Shown one piece after another: positions 24,386 to 37,041 of a stretch of 64,000 bases of DNA (its first letter is position 1; each line of letters opens with the position of its first letter). This DNA is from Psoroptes ovis. Lineage: Eukaryota; Arthropoda; Arachnida; Sarcoptiformes; Psoroptidae. The DNA lies in NCBI GenBank assembly GCA_002943765.1, contig PQWQ01000028.1, positions 62,001 through 126,000 on the forward strand, in the 5' to 3' direction. The translations under genes and the position numbers were made by a program. The notes under the pieces were generated by a model. That model did no database searches, had not been told where the DNA came from, and saw only the letters and a list, made by a program, of their open reading frames with translations.

Positions 24386-24645
24386 CTAGTGGAGGTAGAC
24401 GGCAAAATTTTTTAAAAACCGTTTCAATCAGAGAAAATTTGATTTCTTTGATTTTGCGCAAATTTTTTTTTTCATGTTGAAAAATTCTCATGTTTAACGC
24501 TAACACCTTAAGTTGAACTATTTGACATTTCATTTTTTTTAGCACATGTTTTATATAAAATTTTATAAATGATGATGATGATGATTATATATTCATAGGT
24601 TTTTGAAAATTGGTAGAAAAAAATTCAAAAAAACACTGGGCGAAA

Positions 24646-24658
24646 GCGCCATCTGTCG
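24646..24658. promoter_or_regulatory. CTCF-like motif GCGCCATCTGTCG
   Basis: It resembles the core of the animal CTCF site (AGCGCCMYCTRSTGG-like). A near-identical GCGCCATCTGTTG is at 42103. It lies downstream of the transporter gene, in intergenic DNA. Only binding data could confirm it. Confidence 0.3.
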
Positions 24659-25000
24659 GCGAAAATTAGAAAATAACCAGATTTTAAAATTTTTAAAATT
24701 TTCAAAATTTGAAATTTTTTGAATTTCTTGAAATTTTTAAATTTTTTATTAAAATAAAAAAAATTAATAAAATATTTTGAAAAATAACAAACAATTATTA
24801 TTCTTAATCATCTTAGGGTTTAATTGTTTTTTGGACGATCAAATCATTCATAATATAATATATTATAATCGGTGGTTATTGTGTGACAAGCAAAGGTTAT
24901 TATCATCATCATTTGAATCATTATCAAATCAATCATTTATTTATTTGGTTTTTTGGTGTAAAAAATTGAATTAATATTTTTTTTTTTTTTGATAAATCAA

Positions 25001-27393
25001 TCATTTCCAACGTTTATTATCGTTATTATTATTGTTATTATTATTTGAATCATTATTATTTAATCGTTCATTACTATTCCAAATACCATAGAAAAAATAA
25101 ATTGATAATCCGATCAACATCCAAACACCGAAACGTATCCATGTTGTTGTTGATAATTTAAACATTAAATAAAAATTAACAAACATACTTAATATGGGTA
25201 TTAATGGGACTAATGGTACTTGAAATGATAATTTTTTCATTGATCTTGGTTGCATTGTTAATGATATTGCTGATATAAATAATATCAAAAACACTATTAT
25301 TACGATAATAAATGAATTTAATTCTAAATCGATTAGACGATCTTCAAGATATACAAGTAATGCATCGAATATGATTAATATTGTTGCTATTTGATCAAAA
25401 ATATGAATGATGAATGAATTAGAATTAAATGATATTATAATTTAAATGAAAATCAGTATTACTTACTGATGAAAATAATAAGATTAGTCGATAGACGAGA
25501 TGTTTGCTCGTTAGGTTCTTTTAATTGATTAGTATTGAATAATTTCATACATAAATTATTTTCATTTGAATTTTCATCCAAACTTTCATGTTGTTCATTT
25601 GATCTTAATGGTTTCATTTCGACTGGTAAATTGCTGACGCCATCAACAAAATCAAACATTTCGTTTTCATTTTTAAATCTTAATATCAGAACTGATATTG
25701 ATACTAATGTATAAGCTAACAATGTACCGATTGACATCATATCAGCCAATTCTTTTACATCGAATAATGCTGCCATAGCGCCGGCAAATATACCGGAGAC
25801 AAGTGTAGCCAAGATTGGCGTCTTGGTTCGTTGATTGATATCGGCAAATGAACGAAATATTACACCATCACTGGCCATTGAATAAAGAACTCTTGGCAAT
25901 GGAAACATTGCACCTAAAAGACTTGTAGATAAACCGGTCAATGCACCAATAGAAATAATCCATTTAGCCACAGGCCAACCAACATAATCGAAAACGTATG
26001 GCAAGGGTGCACCTTTAGTTATTTCTTCCGTTTGAAGATAATATGGTAACATTAATGTCTGTACGGCCGATATACCAAAATATGCTAAAAACACGAACAA
26101 CAACGATAAAACGATGCTGATTGGAATGGAACGTTGTGGATTTTTAGCTTCTTCACCAGTCGTTGCAATTACATCGAATCCAATGAATGCTGTCAATAAC
26201 GAAAACAAAATAAATAATCTTGAAATTACTTCAAAAAATTGTCACATTATGAAAAAAATAATACCATAAAAACAGGTTGCAGCGCCTGACATCATTCCAG
26301 AGAATCCATATGGCAAGAAACCACCTTTACCAGCATTGTCTGGTATTTCATTTTTTGATAAATTCCAGTTATGAAAATCAATATGAAATGAACCAGCAAC
26401 AATGACAAATATGACAACCAATAGATTAATACCAGTGAATATTGAATTGAAACGTGTCGATTCTTTTACACCGATCACAAGCATGACTATTTAATTATTG
26501 AACATGTTCAATATAGATAGGGAAAAATGAGTACATTCAATTCAAAAATGACAAAATAATTATTCATTCAATTCATATGGGAAAAAATTGAAAAAAAAAC
26601 AAAATTAATTCACTTCAATTCCTCAATGACTTACTTGTCAATAAAAATGTAATTAAAAATGCAAGAAAATCTGGATAAGCACTCAATCCAGTTACATCGA
26701 TCGGTAAATAATAACGTAAATTTGTTTGTATTGTACCATTAACCAATGAATCAATGTAATTACTGTAACCTCGAGCAACCGAAGCTGTGCCTGCGTTATT
26801 CAATTAATGAAAATATGATTCATAATTATTTCAATTAATTTCTTCAATGAAAATCGATGGAAGTATTTCAAAATTACCAATTACATATTCAAGAACCAAA
26901 TTCCAACCAATCACAAATGCCATAAATTCACCTTGGGGTTTTGGAATAAATAAAAAAAAATAGAATTAATTGAAATTAATGGATTGATATATGCAAGAAA
27001 TTGAAATCAAACGCACATACCGACAGTAACATATGAATAAACATATGCTGAACCAGCTTTAGGGACACGAGCACCAAATTCAGCATAGCAAAGACCGGCA
27101 AAAACTGATGCAATTGCAGCTATGAATAATTAGATCGAAATTGAAAAATTAATTAAAAATAATTAATTAGATAACAAACCAATCAGAAATGAAATGGTAA
27201 CAGCTGGACCAGATGTACGGCTAGCAACATCACCGGCCAACACATAAATACCAAGACCAAGTGTACTACCGATACCAAGCGCTGATAAATCTAATGTTGT
27301 CAAACATCGATCTAATCTTGTTTCACTCAAATGTGATTGATCAATTTGTTTACGTCTTAATAAAGCGTTGAAAAAATTTTGAATAAAAATCAT
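25001..27393 (-). CDS. Cationic amino-acid transporter, CAT family (SLC7A1/2/3/14-like)
   Basis: A polytopic plasma-membrane carrier for lysine, arginine and ornithine (APC superfamily). Seven exons: 27393-27180, 27119-27021, 26931-26878, 26790-26635, 26486-26265, 26189-25467, 25386-25001; all introns are phase 1 and all junctions GT/AG. They join to 617 residues, close to the ~630 of vertebrate CAT1. Family landmarks in order: ETRLDRCLTTLDL, LGIGSTLGLGIYVLAG (first membrane segment), AGLCYAEFGARVPKAGSAY, GWNLVLEYVIG, GTASVARGYS, GFLPYGFSGMMSGAATCFYG, then FIGFDVIATTGEEAKNPQ with the conserved glutamates, MFPLPRVLYSMASDG, and a C-terminal block of four membrane segments (TMQPRSMKKLSFQVPLVP). 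The tail ends in an Asn-rich stretch. The ATG at 27393 is the first in frame; the frame upstream starts only at TTG. Fourteen membrane segments are expected from the family. The 3' neighbour is the Gag-like ORF, 1.5 kb away. Confidence 0.95.
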
Positions 27394-29937
27394 TGTTTGA
27401 TTGTTTGCTGGTTGGTGGCTGCTTATCTTCGATATGGTCAAATAAATTGTAAAAATTATTTCAAAGACAACCAAAAAACAAAAAGAAAAAATATGATTTT
27501 CTTTTTGTTTTTTCCTTGGCCAAATAATTGTTTAAGACAGGAAACAATTATTTAAATCAAAAATAAATGAGACTTAATTATTTGAAATGAAAAAGGCACA
27601 ATTAAACAATTCGGGCGTCGTTTTTTGGTTGATGATTTGATGGTTAGTCGCTGCTGAAATTAGATCATTGATTTTGGCTTGATTTTGGTATCATTAAATT
27701 TGACGATCATTAAAATAAATATGATTTGTTCACTTTGATTCGAAGATTGTCAATGTAATGGCTGCGTGTAAATGATTCAATATAAAACATACAATTTAAT
27801 AATTGAAATAATTCAATTAATTGAATAGTTTATGTTAATGTGTTTATATTCTTATGGTGATATCAATTGAAAAAAAATTACAAATCAAAACAAATCGACG
27901 AAAAACAGAAAAAAATGTTCAAATTTCCATGGTGAATAATGATGCTTATGATGATGATGATGTATTCATGGTGTTAATTATTACAATTATAATAATTAAT
28001 ATCGACACAACAACAGGTTGAAAATTTGAAATGATTAATTATTGATTATATGATGAATGAATGGCTGTTTTGAATCATTTCAATATTCAATATTTGAATT
28101 GTTGCTTTGCTTTGTTTTGTCTCTTGTTGTGATGTCGTTTATGCTGATGTTTATCAAATATTTCAAGAAATAATTTCATGAAAAATTTTCAAATTCAAAT
28201 TTGGTGGCAAACAGGTGTTGGTATCATATGTCTGCGTGTATAATTGTATAATCAATATATTCAGATCTTAGTTTGTTTCTATGGTGGCCTCCGTATTTGA
28301 ATCAATTGTTTTTGATTCATATATTCATGTATATATGGCAGTGGCGCGAATTGTTTGATGTTTAATGAGCTTTGTATGGCAAATGATAATGATGATGATC
28401 AAATTTTTGAAGTGATAGTTGAGTGCACGTTCTACGTTTATTCGTTTCGTGTATTTCGAAATCGTTTTTCAATGGAAATTTGTTTCGTGAAGAGAAATTC
28501 AATACATTTGTTTCAAATAATAATATCTGTTTTGGATGATACAATAATGGTGGCCAATGGATTGTACAGTGTTGTTCTTGTTTGAATGTGGTGCTTGTTT
28601 CTATTTTAAATGTGAATCTATTTATGAATCAATGCATTTGAATTTCTCAAAATTATAACATGAATTACATATAATAATGATAATAATAATAAACAAGAAA
28701 ACCTTGAGACCAATTTTTTCTGAAGAAAATGTTGAACATAAATTATGCTGTTGTTGATGATGAGTGTAGATTGTTATTTCAATTGTTGATCATTGTCATT
28801 ATGTTATTATTTATGGAGAAGATGATGATAATGATGATGATAATAATGGTGGACCATCTATCAATTTAGTAAGTTGAGTGTAAAACAATTTGAATGGTCA
28901 TCATTTCATTTAAATTCATTTCATTTTTCAATGGACTAACGACTGATTCATTGTTTTTAAACACACAGAAAACAATGATTTGTTGAATTTCAATTCAAAA
29001 TTTTAAATGATTTCAATCTTTATTCATTCATTGAATATTCAATTACATGTATGGCTTCTTCTTCTTCTTCCTTGATTTAAATAAAATGAAAAACACATTG
29101 ATTTTAAAATTGCACGAAATATTTAAAAAATTATATGCATGTTGTTGTTGATTATTATCAAATCAGATCACAAATCAAAACACATATATATATGGCTATA
29201 TTTGTTCAAATTTCATTCGTATTTATTCATTCATTCATTCATTCATTCAATAATTCAATTGTATAATTTTTCATACATGAATATTCATAGGAAATATTTT
29301 CGGTTAACAATATTAGCATTATCTTCTTCCTGAAATGAAAATAAATTGAAATGAAATGAATAAATATGATTAATAATAAATCAACACATAAACATATTAT
29401 AAACAACATGTAAATATACAGACGTGTATTTCATGCCGTTTTTCATGTCAAGCATTGCAATATGATATTTACGATTCTTTGCGATGCGTCGACGTCGTTG
29501 ATCTCGATTCAATGATTGAACATTAGAATATGTGTTGATGTTGATCTAATTTTAATGCTTTTAAATATACCGAAATTTTGTTAAATTGGCTGATGTAATT
29601 CCTCGTATTCATTGAGCAAGCGTGTGATGAATTGATTCTAAGGAAAATTTTGGTTGAAATGAATTTTAATTAAATTCTTCGGAAAACCATTAAAAACTCA
29701 TTTGATTGAATTTCAAAGTTTTCGAATTTTTAATTTTTGAAAATTATTAAAATATTCATTAATCTAAAATCTCTAATGTATTATTCAAAATCAAATATTG
29801 ATTAACTCAATGAGTTATCTTTAAAAAAATTAAAAAATATTTTGTCAAATTTGTTGACAAAATTTAAAATCAAATTTTTGTTTTTGTTTTGGATCAGCAT
29901 TGATATAAGAGAATTGTTCATCGATAGAGCTTTGCTT
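27394..29937. other. Intergenic region between the CAT transporter and triosephosphate isomerase
   Basis: 2.5 kb with no supported gene. It should hold the transporter promoter and the triosephosphate isomerase 3' end. The frame at 28355-28585 is unremarkable and has no family match. The sequence is AT-rich with several GAT/ATT tracts and a CATT tract near 29224. Confidence 0.65.
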
Positions 29938-30809
29938 CTATTGGCGAGCATTAACAATTTGAACAAATTCAGGTTTCAATGATGCACCACCGACCAAAAA
30001 ACCATCAACATCTGCTTGTGATGCTAATTCTTTAGCATTTGCAGCTGTTACTGATCCACCATATATGATACGGATTGATTCGGCAATTTGTGGTGATACA
30101 TTTTCGGCCATCCATTGTCGCAATTGTTGATGTACTTCTTGTGCTTGTTGTGGTGTTGCCGTTTTACCGGTACCGATTGCCCATACTGGTTCATATGCCA
30201 ACACTACTTTTGACCAATCTTTTACATGTTCTAATGGGGAATAATGACCAGAAAAAAATTAATGAATTGAATTCAAATGATTTTGCTGGAATAATTACTT
30301 GAAATTATTTGTGTTTGCCGAAATACAACTTCAGTAGTTTTGCCCGATTCTCGTTCTTCCAACAATTCACCAATGCATGCAATTACATTCAATCCTTCTT
30401 GTAGTGCATGTTCAACTTTTTCACCAATCAATTGATCACTTTCACCAAAAACATTACGTCGTTCACTGTGGCCAAGAATAACCCATTCAGCACCAACATC
30501 TTTAATCATAGCTGGACTTATTTCACCGGTAAATGCACCTTTCGGTACTTTATAACAATTTTGTGCAGCAACACCAATTGTTTTCGGTAATTTTGATCGA
30601 ACTTCAGCCATATAGATGCTTGGAACACCGACAACAACCTCTAAAAAATCGAAAAATAAATGAAAAATTAGGGTACAAATTAAAACTAAATGAAACAAAC
30701 CAGTATTCGGGTCCAATGGACCGGTTGACAACATTTTCACTAAATCATCATTCATTGAACGTGAACCATTCATTTTCCAATTACCACCGACAAAGAATTT
30801 TCGCGTCAT
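29938..30809 (-). CDS. TPI: Triosephosphate isomerase (likely mite group-25 allergen)
   Basis: It interconverts dihydroxyacetone phosphate and glyceraldehyde-3-phosphate in glycolysis, in the cytosol. Exons 30809-30701, 30640-30299 and 30230-29938, both introns phase 1, join to 247 residues (family ~248). The active site is complete: GGNWKMN near residue 10 (catalytic Lys), GHSERR near 95 (catalytic His), AYEPVWAIGTGK near 165 (catalytic Glu and the mobile loop 6), then IIYGGSV and DGFLVGGASL for phosphate binding. The introns are 60 and 68 bp. In Dermatophagoides this enzyme is named Der f 25. Calling this gene an allergen orthologue rests on the mite assignment. The next gene upstream, GGCT, is 366 bp away on the same strand. 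Confidence 0.97.
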
Positions 30810-30984
30810 TTTCGATCGATTAGATTTTTTGGTTGACTTGTTTTAGAATTGAAAGCAAATTGAAGATAAAAATGTATCAAACTTCAAATTTTTATATTTG
30901 AGAACACACAAATAAAAAATTTTAAATATCTTTGACATTGAGTTATAATGATTAATGAAGATTGAAGATAAATAAAACAAAATA

Positions 30985-30999
30985 GTGGCGCTATCTAAT
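30985..30999. promoter_or_regulatory. CTCF-like motif GTGGCGCTATCTAAT
   Basis: It is in the 366-bp gap between GGCT and TPI, about 175 bp upstream of the TPI start codon. It shares the GCGC-YATCT core with sites at 24646 and 42103. Weak evidence. Confidence 0.25.
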
Positions 31000-31175
31000 T
31001 TTTCAATTCAAACACAAACCTTATTTGATTTCAATGAATTTCGTAATTGATTTGATTTCTTTATTGAATTTAAATTCTTTTGAAACATTTTGATACTTTC
31101 AAACAAAATGAATCACAAAATTCATTTATTTATTACAAAAAAAATGGAAATTAATAAAATTTAAGAAAATTTCAA

Positions 31176-31887
31176 TTATTTCATTTCAGAATAAAATTCT
31201 TTGCTAAAACCTTCGGGTCCACAATCAATAATACCATTATCGGGGAATTTCTTTAGGACATTTTCAATATAATTTGCCGGTAAACAATTCATTTCGGCGC
31301 CTTTGACTATGACATCTTTATATAAACGACTAGGTATCGATTCATTATTATAATTATCACAAGAATATGATGATTTTTGTACATATGTACGACATTTAAT
31401 CATTTTATCATCGTTGTTGTTTGTTTCATATAATTTTATCAACACATCGATTGGATCATAACCAATTTCTTGACGATCTAAATTTTCTATATCATTCTCG
31501 CTTAGTCGATATACAACACCATAAACATTGCTCTAGAAATTATCAAAAATTGATCAAATTAAATTGAAAATCAATGAATCAGGAACATACATTTGGATCT
31601 TTAACAATATTAGCAGTTGAACCTTTCCAAAATTTTGAATTACCCGAAAATGTTAAACGATAATCATTCAACAAACCGTTACAGAATTTTTCAGCACTTT
31701 TATTATTAATCAACATACGTTTCGAGAGTAAATTTGAACCATAACAAAAATAATGAATGAATTTATCTTTATTTTCAAACGAAAAGAAAAGAAAAGATAT
31801 CATTATATTAATCGATAATAATAATAATAATCAAAAAATAATCTCCTCAAATAAACAATGCTTACTTGAATTCATTGTATTAGACAT
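31176..31887 (-). CDS. GGCT: Gamma-glutamylcyclotransferase
   Basis: It releases 5-oxoproline from gamma-glutamyl dipeptides in the glutathione cycle, in the cytosol. Exons 31887-31866, 31766-31591 and 31532-31176 join in phase (1, 0) to 184 residues; human GGCT has 188. The first exon codes only MSNTMNS plus one base. An alternative is a start at ATG 31803 inside the longer open frame of exon 2 (MISFLFFSFENK...), but the pyrimidine-rich run and AAAG before ATAAATTC look like a splice acceptor and the small exon fits the phase. Landmarks: YFCYGSNLL (the YGSN substrate loop), LTFSGNSKFWKGSTANIV, VYGVVYRL, and NLDRQEIGY, whose Glu corresponds to the catalytic acid of the family. It is tandem with TPI. 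Confidence 0.9.
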
Positions 31888-32994
31888 TTTATTATTGTAA
31901 ATTCAATTTTTCTCTTTTTAAAATTAATAATTCTCATAAAATAAAACAATAAACAAACACAAACAAAAAAACACAAATATAAAGTAGATACCCAGCAGCT
32001 GTCAATCGATTTTCGACTATAGTCTTTATTGTTCATTCTATGTGTGTTTCATTGAATAATAAAAATTTTATTATCAATTCATTCATTCATTCATTCAATT
32101 CATTCATTTGATTGTTTGCTTAATTTTCAAAGATAATTTTCATTTCATTATCATTAAATAATATAAACAACATCAACAGCAAGCAAACAGTAAACAAACA
32201 TCAAATGTAATATCGTTAATTAAAACTTGGAGCTTGAATTTTCTCTGGTAGAAACTTGTTCAATTGTCGTTGTGGTTGTTGCTGTTTACTCATCAAAAAG
32301 ATTATTTGATATGACAACATGTATGATAACATAATCGTAAAATTTGAATTGAAAATTTGATTTAATTCAATGGTAATTGTACAATTCAATTTCAATTAAT
32401 GTAATTGAAATTGAAAGCATTTGCGCATTCATTTTAATTAAAGAAAGATACTTGAAAATGATTAAATTTGATTCAATTCAATTCATTTTGAACATGTTTA
32501 TTCGTTCAAATGGAACAAAAAATAAACTATGATACAATTTCGATAAAATTGATTAAATAAATGGACATGTAATTAATTTTGAATTAATCATTGAATGTGT
32601 TTTTTTTTTGATTGTTTCTCTATATGCTATATTATATATTGGTATGATAATACTTCATTGAAGAGAAGGAATTGAAAAATTGAATAAATAACAATGATTA
32701 TTATGCATATTATCATATGTTTCTTTATAATACTTTTGGTTGGTTTATGGACAGATGATTTTGAAAATGTTTTAAATGGCTAGACAACGGTTCATATGTG
32801 GGTTTTTGTGGTCAAATGATTTTATATTTAATCAAAAATATATTTTATAAATGTTTCGGATGTGAAAATTGATGATGATTAAATACGGATGATCTGAATG
32901 ATTGAATGTATTGAAAAACATTGATTCGATTGACACTTTTTTTGATTATTTTGATATTATCATTCATCATTATTTCGGTTAGTTACTTTCAATT
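31888..32994. other. Intergenic region between GGCT and the FNDC-like gene
   Basis: 1.1 kb. No gene was seen. It contains the GGCT upstream region and AT-rich sequence with CATT repeats near 32075. Confidence 0.65.
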
Positions 32995-34441
32995 TCAAAG
33001 AACTGATGTCGATGTGGACGGTACATTATTATTCACTTGTACAACTAATGATTTTAAATCTTCAGCACTTTTAACTTTTCTTGGCATTTGTGGTTCAGGA
33101 AATAATGAATTACGATGATATGGATTACCGACAAACACTGAATTCAATCGAGGCCTATATGCTGGATGATGATAAGTGGTGCCGGATGCACATTGATATA
33201 ATTGTCCACTATCAATAATACGATTATGATGAAACATAATATCACGTTCAGCAATTAGACTACCACGACTTTCTAATGAGATCATATTCGGTGGTACCGA
33301 TGTACATGTGTTCATACGTGATGTTTTTGGATGCAGCGAATGTATTGAACTTGTAAATGATTCTTTATATTGTGGTTGATATGGTTCTAGCATTCGAATT
33401 TTACCCCATTTATTAAAAAATATAAATATACAACCAATCCATGCAGCTATGACAATCATAACAATGATAACTTCATCTTTTCTTACAATACGCGATTCAC
33501 TTATAATCTCATCTGGATATGTATGAATATAACGATTTGTAAATTTACGATGTGATCTACGTGTTTCTATTTCGGAAGAAAATAATGAAATTCCGTCAAA
33601 TAATTAAGCAATAAATTGAGCAATACATACGATTATCAGGTGAAACAAAATTCACTAATCTACTTTTATTTGTTTGGCCTGTTTCAGATAATGCAATTAT
33701 TTGTAATGTATATTCAGTACCAGATTGTAAACGATCTAAGGTTATATTATTATAAAATGGAGGTATTTCTTGTATTACACGATATCTATTCGAAAAATAA
33801 TCAAGTGAATCAGTCAATAATGATTAAATTGATTTAATTTATTTTACCTTGATCGTGTTGGATGATAAATAATTTGAAATGATTGTAACCGGACATTTTT
33901 CAATGATCTACGATCATAATTCCAATTGATTCGCACTTCAGGTGGATACCATTCCAACAATATTGCTGTTATATTTTCAGGTCTTGGTAATACATATGAA
34001 TCATTAAAATTTTGATTATCATAATCATCGCCGATAAAATTATCGGGTAAAAAATCATGTAATGGCAGTACATTTGATTGATTATTATTATTATTATTAT
34101 CATTATTACTTTTACTATTATTATCATTGAAAATATTATCGATTATCATTCTTGTTGATCTTTGATTTAACCATTCATTTTTCGTTGATTCGTTTGTATT
34201 TCTTAAGACTATTTTATTGAATGAAAATAAATTAATTTGATGGTAAAATGTTAAAATTATTCAATGTTTTCCTGAAAGTACAGGAACTTTGTGTACAACT
34301 TTAAATCAAAACTAAACAAATACCTTTTGATTGTACCATATTAATTTTATTGGATGTTATCATTAATAATGAATTAATAATGAAAAATAATTCATAATAA
34401 TGATTACAAATGATTAGTGATAAAATATTATTATTGTTCAT
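32995..34441 (-). CDS. FNDC4/FNDC5-like single fibronectin-III membrane protein
   Basis: Exons 34441-34324, 34208-33848, 33785-33631 and 33566-32995 (phases 1, 2, 1) join to 401 residues. An N-terminal hydrophobic leader (LSLIICNHYYELFFIIN) is followed by an Asn-rich stretch, then one fibronectin type III domain: PENITAILLEW, FQIIYHPTRSRYRVIQ, GTEYTLQIIALSETGQ, LVNFVSPD. A juxtamembrane segment leads to KDEVIIVMIVIAAWIG and a ~20-residue membrane helix, then a ~130-residue cytosolic tail. The order FN3, short linker, helix starting E-V-x-I-I-V, and a following short basic tail matches vertebrate FNDC4/FNDC5 (the irisin precursor). The start is uncertain: in-frame ATGs also lie at 34450 and 34468, and exon 1 is supported by phase and leader only. 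A different FN3 receptor family is possible. Confidence 0.72.
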
Positions 34442-34468
34442 TATTATCATTATTATTATTATATACAT

Positions 34469-37041
34469 CAACGGCTAATTATTTACGTTTAATAATTGAT
34501 CAAGATTTTTGTTTGTATCAAATTACTACGATGAAATTAAATTACAAATGATATAAAGATGGTCATTTCATCAGGAAAATTTGATCGATTATCAGTTGAA
34601 ATAATTCTTATAAATTAGTTGAAATTAATTTTGATTATAATTATGCGATACAAACAAACAAACATGAGACAAAATAAATTGAATTCATTAAAAATTTATA
34701 CGGATGAAATTAATTCATTATTCGTGCTTGAATATATCAAGTGTGTGTGTATGCTTCTTTACGCGATGATGATGATGATGATGGCTATTATTAATGGAGC
34801 TTATTAATGCTGAAATGGAAGAATATGAAGATATCATCATCAAATCTAAAATCTAAATGTTTAATACGTGATAATCTTCAAATGATGATGACGATCTTCA
34901 AAATTGTTTTGAATTAATATCAATTTGATTGTCGAAAATTAAATGAGTAAATAGAAATAGATCCTCTTAGTTTTGTGATTCAATATTTTGTTTTTCGGAT
35001 TGATTTCTATTGATTTTTATTGATTGATTTTGATTTTTCTAATTGATTTCATTCGATGAATTTGATTGATTTTCATACGTAAATAACAATAATAATGACA
35101 AAATATCAATAATGATTGATTATAAATATTTACATTTTCATTTTGTGTTTCATTTAGTTTTCATTGATCATTATTAATATTTTTCAATGATGAAAAAATA
35201 AATGCGTGTGCGTGTGTGTTAGTTTGCTGGTTTTGGTTTGTATTTGGTTTGTTTTTGTTTTGTTTGTCTATGTTGACATTTTAAGAATGAGAAAAATCAT
35301 TTCATTTAATATCATCATCATCATCAACAACAGCAACAACACACAAAGAAAATTGTTTTGTCTTAATTGTTTCGATTCAATTCAATTCAATTCATTCATT
35401 CATTCATTCATTGATTCATTCATTTAGAAATGAAAATCATTGAAAGAATACGTTTCAATACAAAAGACGTTTGAATTTTCAAAGACGAGGAATAAAATAA
35501 AGACGATGATCATAATAATAAAAACGAATCAATGAGATGAAATGAATGAGGAACCAAAATGAAATATTGAATCAAAATCAAATTTTAAAAAAAGAAGAAT
35601 GGTAATCTAGCAATGGATCGAGAATAATGAAAAATATTTAATCAAACATATATAATAGCATTGTATTGAAAAGAATACCAACCAACAATGGAACATTACC
35701 ATTATGCCATAAGATCCAAGAATATTGATTCTATATACTATTATTTGATTTGATCATCATCAATACAATCATCACCATTGTTATATATGTCGAGAAATAC
35801 TGGTAAATTGGTGACATACGATAAATACGAACGAATGGCTGGAGCATTTTAAATGATTCTACCACAGAATACGATGTGGATGATATGAATTTTAAATGCG
35901 CATACATCAAGTTATTAACAGCAGCAGCTGCTTTCAAAGAATTGAAATGGATCAAATGATCTTTGATCATTTATCCACAGACAAACACAAACTCATATAT
36001 CATGTGATACCATTGTTTCTATTCATTCATCCGATTTTTCATTGTTTTTGATTTCAAATTCTTCTTTGATCATATTTTCGATCATTCATTGAATGAATTA
36101 CTGAAATATTTGTTAATAATTTGATATGACAAAAACGAAACAAAAACACAAAAATAATAACAATTTTCAATCACAAAATCGGATCAAATTGAATCTAAAA
36201 ACACAAATAAATAAACAAATGATGAAAATAGAAAGTTTCAAATCTAAACAAACAAAACAAAACAAACCTTTTCAAACAAAAATAATCAGTGATCAATTTA
36301 CCATTTCATATTTGGTTAAAAGATTCGAAACCCGAAGTTTTTCGGCCAAAAAATCAGCCGAATATCTTTTGATTTTCTGAATTACGCAATTGAATTGAAC
36401 CATGAATGAATTATTATTATTATTACGTTTGAGTAAATTGTAAAATCAATAAAAATAATTTAAAATTTTTTCTTTTGAAAATTTTAATTTTTTTTACTCC
36501 AATTTCTTTCCGAATGGATGATGATCATATTAAATTATTATTATAATATAATATAATAATAATGATAATGGATGATGATAATAATAATAAAAATTTACAA
36601 TTCAAAAACAATATGAAAATGATACAATAAACAAAAAGGAAAAAAGAAACAAACAGAACAAAATTATTATCGTTTATCGTGGGTCGATCTTATTATTTAT
36701 GATTTTGGTGAATAAAAAAAAATTTGATTTGATTCTTATAGACTGATTCATTCATTCATTCATTCATTCATTCATTGTTTGATTGAATGAATGAATGATT
36801 TTTAGAAAAAAAAGGAGAGGAGTGAATAATATTTACATTTAAAAAATAAATTATATAAATATGAACAATGTGTGGTTATATGCTTCGAGTTTGATGAATC
36901 TGAATTTGGTCAAATGATTTTTGAAAAAATAATGATGAATGAATGAGTGATGATTTGTTCATGCTGTTCATGTTTACAAATGATTAAGGCTTTATATTAC
37001 ACAAAAACATATTCGTATGCAAAGTATTTGTCAAATCAAAA
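34469..37041. other. Intergenic region between the FNDC-like gene and PCIF1
   Basis: 2.6 kb. I see no gene. Frames here, including 36126-36380, are Lys/Asn/Gln-rich and look non-coding. CATT tracts lie at 35391-35415 and 36747-36775. Confidence 0.65.

Larger units (their letters stand above)
23507..25000. other. Intergenic region with CpG-containing block and a CRE-like palindrome
   Basis: No coding exon was found. Positions 23860-23945 are richer in CpG than the surroundings and include CTCACGTGC and two copies of GACGTACG, each preceded by CATAA. An 18-bp palindrome lies at 24336-24353, and a GCGCCATCTG motif at 24646. The remaining sequence is AT-rich with a T22 run near 24240. Confidence 0.6.

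Noticed and set aside
36126..36380. 84-residue Lys/Asn/Gln-rich frame
   Set aside because: Composition follows the AAAC/AAAT background; no splice or homology support.
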